Shown piece after piece: positions 12,297 through 22,200 of a DNA stretch of 57,472 nucleotides. Within the stretch, counting starts at the first letter, position 1, and each line of letters starts with the position of its first letter. The DNA lies in NCBI GenBank assembly GCA_017533005.1, contig JAFXIQ010000030.1:1-57472 (forward strand), given 5' to 3'. The notes beneath the pieces are model-generated. The model was not told the origin of the DNA. It was given only the letters and a program-made list of their open reading frames with translations, and searched no databases. This DNA comes from Clostridia bacterium. GTDB lineage: Bacteria > Bacillota > Clostridia > Christensenellales > DTU072. A program made the translations under genes and the position numbers.

Positions 12297-13080
12297 ATTG
12301 CAAAGAAAAGCCGGATAATAGAATAACTTCGCTTGTTATTACGTATCTTGTTCCTGATAGTAAATCTCTAGAATTATTCATTGATATAACAGCGTCCACG
12401 CCACCAAACAACGGCTCTATAAGCGATACGAGCGCGTTTTCTACGTCGTCGGACTGCTTTGTGGAATAAACGCGCTCTTTAAGCGCAAGAAGTGAATTCC
12501 TTGTGCTAGACATTCTGTTTATCGCATCGCTATCCGTCAAGCTGTTAGTGGCAAGCTCTTCTATTATGGTGTTCAAATTGCATATTTCTTTTTCCAAGGT
12601 GGTTATAACTTCATTGAGAATTGAGTAGAACGCGCGACCTTCATAGGTGCGAGTGTTGCAAGAAGAGAATTCTAATATGCACGTGTTTGCATTTTTATCC
12701 GATACTGATTGCGCTGACTTTTTGTCGAAATATGTAGCGTAGGCTACAAAATATTGCGAATTTTTGTGATAAATATACCCTGCGCAACCACCGGCACGTA
12801 GCATTGTTGCTTGTGCTAAAGCGTCGGATTTAAGGTTAAACGGAGTGCTCATAACAACGTAATAAGTGGAAGGTTTTTTGCCGATAAAGTTCTCTTTCAA
12901 TGTAGTGATTACACCGTTATCCGTGAGAAATTCTGAACTGATTATAACAACGATAACCACGATTAAAATGCTCGCAACGAATACCAATTCCAATGAGATT
13001 TTCTTGTGCTTTTTCGGCGCAGGTGGAGTTGGCGTGTGTGTAGGCTTATCATATCTGAACACGAATTGAGAGTAATCCAT
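12295..13080 (-). CDS. Single-pass membrane protein with a SPOR-like extracytoplasmic domain
   Basis: A 262-residue protein. A short cytoplasmic Pro/Lys region (about 12-30) precedes one transmembrane helix (about 31-51). The outside part begins with about 70 residues of SPOR-like pattern (YYVVMSTPFN..., alternating with A..L...G..GYIY and YFVAYATYFDKKSAQ), a fold that binds denuded peptidoglycan glycan strands. The rest is helical with no clear match. SPOR proteins commonly act in division, sporulation or cell-wall turnover; that role is inferred. The ATG at 13080 is preferred to a TTG one codon upstream. No clear Shine-Dalgarno sequence is seen. Confidence 0.72.
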   Translation of the reverse strand: MDYSQFVFRYDKPTHTPTPPAPKKHKKISLELVFVASILIVVIVVIISSEFLTDNGVITTLKENFIGKKPSTYYVVMSTPFNLKSDALAQATMLRAGGCAGYIYHKNSQYFVAYATYFDKKSAQSVSDKNANTCILEFSSCNTRTYEGRAFYSILNEVITTLEKEICNLNTIIEELATNSLTDSDAINRMSSTRNSLLALKERVYSTKQSDDVENALVSLIEPLFGGVDAVISMNNSRDLLSGTRYVITSEVILLSGFSLQ

Positions 13081-13153
13081 CAATTATGATTTTACGCTTG
13101 CGTGGGCATTTTTATTACCTACGCGTGCGCCTGTGAGTAATAATATAGTAAAA

Positions 13154-13196
13154 TTACGCGCGCGAGTTTGACACGCGCGCTTTTATATAGTAAGAT
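13154..13196 (+). promoter_or_regulatory. Promoter with overlapping CG-rich palindrome, giant surface operon
   Basis: The -35 is TTGACA (13168-13173) and the -10 is TAAGAT (13191-13196), with a 17-bp spacer. A palindrome of alternating CG (GCGCGCG, nine bases, CGCGCGC; about 13158-13180) straddles the -35 hexamer, the usual geometry of a repressor site. The remainder of 13081-13254 is AT-rich leader with GGAGG at 13240 for the gene at 13255. Confidence 0.72.
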
Positions 13197-13254
13197 TGTG
13201 TCATTGACAAAGGCGAATACGTAGTATTCCCAGAGTTTCGGAGGTTATACCTTA

Positions 13255-16200
13255 ATGGTTTTCACACATTTTAAGCATGCTCACAAGGTTTTAATTGTGC
13301 TAATGGCGCTGACTTTCCTTATCGGTTGTTGCGCCTTTTCCATTTCTATGCAAGACGACGTTCAGTTTGTTGCTGAAGCTGGTGCCAACAGTAGTGAAGG
13401 AACGCTTCTAGAAAGCAATACCGGTTTGCAAGTCGGATACAACACGTTATCGACGGGTTCTTACGACAATTCTTCGACGCCCGGTAATGACCCTGATTTA
13501 GGAGCATCAAAACAAGGCTTCGACTTCTTCGCAACCGATGGCGCGAGCGCAGGCTTCTTAGCTAACAACCACGTTATATTCCACAGCGGAAGCTTGGCAA
13601 CAATGCCTATGCTATCCATGGAAAACGAATATAACGGCGTTGCAAGTGCGATAGCAGATAGAAACGTTACCACTACGGTAACATTCTCTGCCAAGATAAG
13701 AATTGCTTCGGGAACGGCACCGTTGAAATTATCTATGTACTGGTATCCGAATGGTAAAGACAACGAGTATTTACTATCAAACGAAGTTAGTCAAACTTTG
13801 AATTCATCGGAAACCACTATTAGCATCACCCTAGGCGGTGACGCAGGTACTATCAATATGGACCCGACTAGTGGCGACTACGAACATTACCTAACCTATT
13901 ACGGTGGCAATAAGTTGTTCGTAAAAGAGGGCGAGAGTTTAGAATCACCTTGCTTCTTAATTAAAATCAACGACGGTGGAGCGAACGTTTCTAACGTCTA
14001 TTTGTCAAACCCAAGAATTACCGTTGACGTAGATATGGGTATTAGTTTCGATACAGAATCAGTGAGCGTTTCTGTTTCCGGAAAAAATAGAGCTGAAAAA
14101 ACCATTTCAAATGCATTAACCACTAACGCATCCGAACTCGCTAACTTATACGTAAAAGCAGGGGATATTATTACGATTACTTCCTACGTCAAACTAGACC
14201 TAACACAAGAAAAATACGATTATCCTAGTTATTACACGAGAATTTTCGATACTTATGGCAAGAGTTGTATAGACTGGTATGCTTACGACGGAGATTACGG
14301 CGGAAGTAACATTTCGTACACTAGCCGTTTGGCATTCGATAAAGACCACGACGGCGAGTTAGATTTATTTAACCAAAGTTCCAATAACTTCACTTACGTA
14401 GATCCGTCTTCAGATAGTTTTGGATATAATATGTATTGCGGTTACGTAGCTAGCTTCGTAGTTGATGCCGGCGTTGCTAACGCTGTAAACGGATACGTAA
14501 ACCTTGCTCCCAGAGTTATCAACGGCGTTCATAACGGCAACAAAACTTATGCATATGGTAACAATAACGGCGATGCTATCAAAATCCGTGTAGACGCTAC
14601 AGCGCCTTCTTCACCGATTATCGACGAAAATTCCGACTTGGGTAAAGCTATCGCTAACAATAGTTGGTATACGGAAACCTTCGAAATGCAACTTGAGTAC
14701 GATACTAGCGTAATTAAAAACGTTAGAGCTTCGGAAAAAGTTTATGCGTTCGTACTCCATAATTCGGTTTCTACCGTTGACTTCGATAGATACAACTTTG
14801 CAGAAAACATCAATGCACCTTACAACTATACGTATTACGTAGACAACGGTTATGGTGTTTCAACTGCAACGCAAGGCTCTGCTCCTAGACAAAACTTAGG
14901 CGCTTATAACAATAACGCAGACCAAAAAACAGCTATCGATTTTTCTGAAAAAGGAATTTATACTCTAGTATTGTTCGCAGTCGACTCTGCTGGTAACGTT
15001 TCACTAGCGACTATTTATAGTGTTGCTACGGGTAACGAAGTTAGAATAGATGCTGAAAATATAGACATTGGTTTCGAAGTCTACTTCAGAGATAATCAGT
15101 ACAGCTATGATGCGGCATCGGTGATGTTTAATAGGAGCTACGTCTTCGTTGGCGACGAGTATCATAAGACGGTTATTGAAGGCGGTGCTGTTAAGACTAT
15201 TTTCACGGCTGAAGATAAAGATTACTTACAATCAAAATACGTTTTCTTGAGAGGCGAAGGTACTGCCAAGAGAGAACAATGGGTTACGATTAGGCTCGTT
15301 ATGAGAGCTCAACAATATAACAACTACAACCTTGTAAGTTATACGAATGAGTACGAAATCAGTTCTAGTTCCCCACAATATCGTGTTGTAAGAAACGATA
15401 ACGAAAGCATTCGTTACTACGAAATTACGTATTTAATTTCCGATGACGTCAAGGATAAAGAGTCCGGCGTTATCAAACTATATTTCCACAGAAGAGCAAA
15501 TATCGAAAATACCCAAGAAGATTACACCTTCACTTTGATGGGCGATAAGACTCCCGTTCCTGTGGATATTGCAGGCGATTTAAGAGCTTATTACACGCAA
15601 AACGTTACGAAAGTATACTTAAATCCCGTTCCTGACTTCAACGTAAGTTACTATAAGCCCATTCAATTTGACGTTTACGTTGCTTACAGCGAACCTGACG
15701 CCGAAGGTAAGAGATATCCCATAAACGGCGGATATATTGTTTATAATGGCATACGTTATAAGATTAGCAACGACATCAGTTTGAGAGACGTTTCTACGGG
15801 CGTTCTCGATATTACGCTATACGACGACGGTAATAATGAAGTCGCTAAACTTAAATCTGCATATCCGATAAAGAACACTTATCGTGCAGAGAGTGAAGCT
15901 CAATTTATCGACGGCATTTATCACGGTGTTTTCATTGTTACGGGTATAGATATGATGCTCGCTAGTGAAATCGGATACGTAGACGCAGGCAAGTATTTCT
16001 ATACTGCAGAAATCGATTCGTTAAGCGCAACCAGCTATTACGGTGAGTTGTTCAGCGAGATAGAAATTAAAAAAGCAGACCCCGAGGTCATCGAACCTTT
16101 TGCAAAGAGCTCGTTGATTTATGGTCAAAGTCTAGCCGATTTGGGCTTCAACAGCTATGACGGCGTAGGTGGTGCAGTTATAACTGACGAAATGCTTTTC

Positions 16201-19200
16201 GTTGATACCATCTATCAACGCGTTCATTCGGGTGTTTACGGTCACTACGAAATTATCAACCCAGAACCCGGAACTCCTGACTATATTCGTCACGACGTAA
16301 GCGATAAAGTTCTGGTTACCATTACGTTCTATCCTATAGACGTTTCTATGGCTTCGAAAGAACAAATTTCTCAAAACTGGGAATATTACGAGAGATTCTA
16401 CAGCCCGATAAAAGACTTGAACAATAATATCATAGATTACGAACTCATTCCGGGTACGCAACATAGTGGCAACTACAATCAACGTTCTTACGCTGTTTAC
16501 GTTAAGATTGAGCATGCTAACGCAGAAATTAATATCGTTGCAGATAGCGATAACTACGTCTACGACGGAACGCCAAAGACGCTAGAACCTTATGCATTCG
16601 TTCGTGATGCTAATGAAAACGAAGTTAAACTCGAAGACGTAGAAATACTCATGAAGTACAGACCTTCTTCGGCTGGAGAAGATACGCCTTGGGATTTAAT
16701 TCCACCGACGATTGCGGGAACTTACATAGTAAGCCTACAAATCAATTCTCAAAACTCCAATTATAAGAGCGAAGAAACGACTAGATTCTTGACAATAGCA
16801 AAGAAAACGCTAGACGTTATGCCGGTAGATAACCCCAACCAAGAAAGCATTACGCCCGCACAATTCGGCGACGTAATGGTTTCTGAAAGACTCACTTATA
16901 CTTACGGTAAGTTGAGTAGGGCTTTCTATAAAGCTAGCTACGTTGAAAACGGTATTATAGTAGACGTTCCGTTGAACGTTGCAAATAACTACGTATACAG
17001 CTTCAAGAAGGTTCGCGACGCTCTAGGTCAAAGCGTAAACGAGGATTGGACGGAAAGCGTTAACAACATTTCTAACAATATGCTAGACGCCGGTACTTAC
17101 GTAATGAAAGCATCTATTAACAATAGCAACTACGAAGGTGAAAGAAATATTTTGGTAGTAGTTAATAGGGCAATCGTTACGCTATCAAGCGACCCAAAAC
17201 CCATTGCTACGTATACGGCTTATGCTAGAAACAATATCAACCTAGGCGAAAATAGAGCACACCTTGAATATGGTATGACATTAAAAGAAGCAAGTGAAAT
17301 TATGCTCGATTTCTCAAGTCAACCTATTCTCGCATATTACACTTTTGGCGCTTCTACCGAAAAGAATACTATACCCGGTAGATTCTATTATCAAGACGAA
17401 ATATCTTACTACAACAATCAAGGTATCTACAGCAATTATCCAAGAAATGCATACGGCGAAGTAATACTTCCCGTTAAATACGACACCGTTGACCCCAATA
17501 TGTTGAGTTACTACTCACTACTACTCTATTGGGAAGCAGGTAGCTATGTTGACGGCAACTTCGTTGCAGATACTAACTACGCTATAGTTTCTAACACTAC
17601 GGACGTTATAGTAACCAAGGCAACTCCTGATTTCAGCGCACTTAAGTTATCAACAATCACTTACGGCGATGCACTCAGCGAGAGTGTATTCGAAGGTGAA
17701 ATCACGGCAGTAGGCGGTTTTGTATTCCCAATAGAAAGCTATACTTTGAGTAAGAACCAAGACGAAAATCTTATCCTTAACGGTGGAAATACTACGGTTC
17801 CTTGTAGCTTTATCGTTAATTCAAGCGAATATAGTGACAACTATCGTTCGGTTACTTCGGGATTTAACGTACCTATCACGGTCGAAAAGAAAGCCGTCGA
17901 AATCACCATTGAAGGCTTGAACAAGGTCTTAAAAGACGATTACAATGGCGCTGAAGATATTGAAGAAGCCATTTCACACGTTTTCGGCACTCTATACAAT
18001 ACGCCAACGTATAAACTCTATGCAAAAAATGCAACCGATGCACAAGCTGGAGATGAAAATACGGAAAATTCAAAGGGTGAAGAAATAAAGAATAAGAACA
18101 TCCAAGTTGACTTCAAGTATTATAGTGGTACCGACGCTATATACATCACCAACGAAACTTGGGTAGGCCTATACTCTGCTACGGCTACGATAAACAACGG
18201 CAACTACGTTGGTAGCGTTGAATTTAAGTTCGTTGTAGTTAAAGCTGAATTGAAACTATCCGAAGAAATCGGAGAAATCATGGGCGAATACGGAACTTCT
18301 CTTGGCGAATTATTCAATAAGAACGTAATGTTAACCGATAGTATCCATAATATTCACGGTAATTTAACGTTCAAAGATAAGGATACCAAACCTAACGTTG
18401 GTAACAGCACGGAATACGAAATGCTATTCACTGCCGAAAGTAGCTATACTGAATTATATAACACCAACTTCAAACCATTCACTTCAAAGGTTACCCCCGT
18501 AATTGAAAAGAAAACACTAGATTTAACAATCGAAGGTTTGGAACACAAATACGACGAAAGTGCTAAAAAAGTAACTTGCGAAGTAGTTAACCCAGAAAAC
18601 CCCGAAGAAAAGCTTCCTATTGTTATTACGTATAAGAAAGGGCAAGAAACGATAGCAAGCGCACCTACGGAAGCAGGTCAATACAGAGTTACCGTTGAAA
18701 TCGATAGTAGCGTAGCGAATTATCGCGCAAAGAGTGAAGTCGTTATGACTATCAGCAAAGCTGATATCAACATTTCTGAAGAAACGATTACGCTAGTTTA
18801 TAATGGAAAAGCTCAAAACGCAAGACCTGAATATACTACGAGTTTAGTCGGTAAAGAAATCGTTTTCGACGACGAAAATTACACGGTTAATTACTACGAT
18901 TACAGTGGAATTAACAAGCTAAATTACGTACCGTCTGCAGTTGGTAAGTATTACGTTGACGTTGTAATTTCTACGAGCAACTATTATGGCATAACGGCAA
19001 ACAGAATAGAAATGATTATCAAGCCTGATATGGAAGAAACTCTAGACGGGCTCAATCAAACCTATTGCCCACCGTCAACGGATATAAATGCGGAAGTCGT
19101 TAGACCGGTTACCGTTGTATTTAACGACGTAGACGGAGCTCCACATCCTGCAGTTAACTACTTGGTAACTTATCGCAAAGTAGGCGAGAGTGATTATAGC

Positions 19201-22200
19201 GATTATTTTAACACGAACGCAGGCTCTTACGACGTTAAAGTAGCTTTCAACGAGAACGGCTACACCGAAGTTATAACGGCTACAATGGTTATTGCTAAAA
19301 AATCCATTGACGTACCGTTAAGAAGTGAGTATAGAACTACCTATACTGCTTCGGCAATTATGTTCAACATAAATAACGAGCTACCTAACCCTGTTATCGA
19401 CGCTACGTATAAGTTTAGAGCTTACGGTTCGCAACACGAATTTGTTGCTAACTCACAAGAACATCCTTACCCCATAAACGCTGGAGAATATGAAGTTGAA
19501 ATCACTTTGAAAGACGTCAACTATCAAGGCGTAGGTTACACTAAACTTGTTATCGAACGTGCAAATCTAATTATTCCGGAAGACGGACTACCTTTCGTAA
19601 AGGGCAGTATCTATTACAGCGCTAACAACGAGAGCGTAGAATTTATGAAAGATGCAGAAGGCGTTAACACCGGTAAAGTTTACTTCGGTGGTGTTGAAAT
19701 GAAGAGATTCGGTAGCTGGCACGTTCTTAAGACCGAGAACGGTGGCAACGATATTTCTAGATTGAGCGTTGGCAACCATAACGTAGACGTAACTTTCGTA
19801 TTGGATGAAACCTTTATGATAAGCTATGGCAACGATGCTAACGGCGATGCTATTTACAGAGAAGAATATGCGTCTAACTTCAATCCTGTAACGACAACTT
19901 TAGCTATCAGGATTGAAAAACGCAATATCGGTGAATTTATTACATTTGTAGAAAGTAGCTTACTACACGTTTATACTACGGAAACCTTGAAGGCAGAGGC
20001 TTATATTTTGAGCGATGCAAATATCGTAGAAGGCTACCCGATGATATCATTAAGAATCAACTATGGCGCTGCAGGTACTGCAGGCGTAGTAGAAGTAGGA
20101 ACGTATAACGACGTTCGTGCAGAAATCGTTGATGCAAACTATACGGGTACAAGTAGCTCTGTAACGCTTAAAGTACTACCTGCAACACCTACGGTTATAC
20201 TTCCCACACACAAAGTCGTTGATATTCATACCACGCTAACGAACGATAAACTCAATAAAGACGGCAGTGCTTACATAGTTAAGAAATCCGGTGAACACGT
20301 TCTAGTTGACGGTTCGTTCACGATATATGGTGAATATAACAATATGGTAATGGATAAGGCAAATAATAACGTTATCTTCGTTACCTTCACGCCCACTCTT
20401 ACTAGCTCGTATAACGTAGTTACTACGGCTATGGATATCTTCGTAACAGGCGAAACTGTTACGGTTACAAACGTCACGGCTACGCTTAAAGCTGGTATGT
20501 CTAACGCATACGGCGTTAAACTTTCGGCGTTTGAACTAACCGGAAACACTTCTATCGACGGTACAATTCAATGGATGAATCCCGATTACGTTCCCAACGT
20601 TGGCGAAGTAGTTTATTGTGAATTTATTCCTAGCGATGCGTATATCGATACTCATAACATCGTTACCAATATCCCCGTTACTATTTCCGTAGCACAAGGG
20701 GAAGCAAACGTCAATAGCGACGTTTCAGAAGTGCGCGTTTACGTTGGCAAGACCTTAAAAGACTATATCTTAACTCTTGACATTCGTGATACGGCTACAG
20801 GCGAAGCTATTACGGGTTATAAATACGAAATAAGAGAAAGTGAAAACGTAGGCGTAGATTTCAATAGAGTTATCACTGATAGCGACGTTGAAACAAGCAA
20901 CTTCTTAAGATTGAACGTTCACGTTACACACGCTAACTATGCAGAAATAACTGCATCTATCGTGGTCCGCGCATTCTATTTAATCGAAGAAGACGCGTTT
21001 AGCATTGCTAACAAGAACAAGGATTACGACGGCGAAAACGTAGAAATTGAAGACTTAGGTATTTCTGTGGGTAACACACTTTACCCATTGTCAAACGATA
21101 AATATCATATCGTTTCCATATTGAAGAACGGTGTACAAGTCGAAGAAGCGAGAGAGCCCGGCGAATATCAAATAACCATCGTTATCGATGAGAGAACTTA
21201 CGACGCACTAGGTAACGTTATCTCATACGGTGCATACGACGGAGCTATAACCTTTACTTACGTTATCTCAAGAAAGAATATTTCCGATAGTATTTCCGTT
21301 ACGAATAACCAAAAGGAATACGCTTCTAGCTCCGGTGGCGTTGTAATAAGTTTCGGTGACTACGTAGTTGATATGAACACCGTAAACGTTCGTTACGAGA
21401 GCGCAGACGGCAATAATCTAGGTTCCGTTGTCCCTTCCGATACCGGTGTTTATAAGGTTTACGTCAACATCACTACCGACAATAAATACTATTCGGGAAG
21501 CGCAATTTTCGATTACGTTGTAACCAAACGTAACGCTACCGTAACGCTACTCACAAGATACGATGCTCAATTCGGCACAGACGTAGAAATCACTCCTGAA
21601 TTGTCTAACAACTTGGGCGCTGGCGATTACGTTGTTGAATATTACGATAGAGATAACGCTATCGTAGTCGGTATGCCTAAAAATGCAGGAACCTATAGAG
21701 TAGTAGTTACGATTAAACATAAGAACTATCAAGGTTCAGCTACTTCTACACTAGTTATTAGCCAAGCAACGCTAGTTAACAGTGAACTACCCACTTTGAG
21801 TGCTATCAAGTACGGTCAAACGCTCGCTAACTCAACGATTAGCGGTGGCGAAATGCGCGCTAACGATTCAACTGACGAGGTAATTGCAGGTGAATTCACT
21901 TTCGTAGACCCAACACGTAGCGATTTCGAAGTAGGTACTAACAGAGTAGAAGTTGTTTTCAAACCACATAACAAGAACTACGCTAACTTCAGCTTGATGC
22001 TAGAAATCGAAGTTACCAAAGCAACCGCATCGATTTCATTCGCTGACGTTAGATACGTTTATAACGGAGAAAGACAACTACCTATCGTTATAACTTCACC
22101 GGTTAAGAACCTAGGCGTTGAATACACTCTCTACAAAGACGGACTACCTATTAACGAAGCTCGTGTAGCAGGGGAATACAAGGTTAAAGTTACCATTATA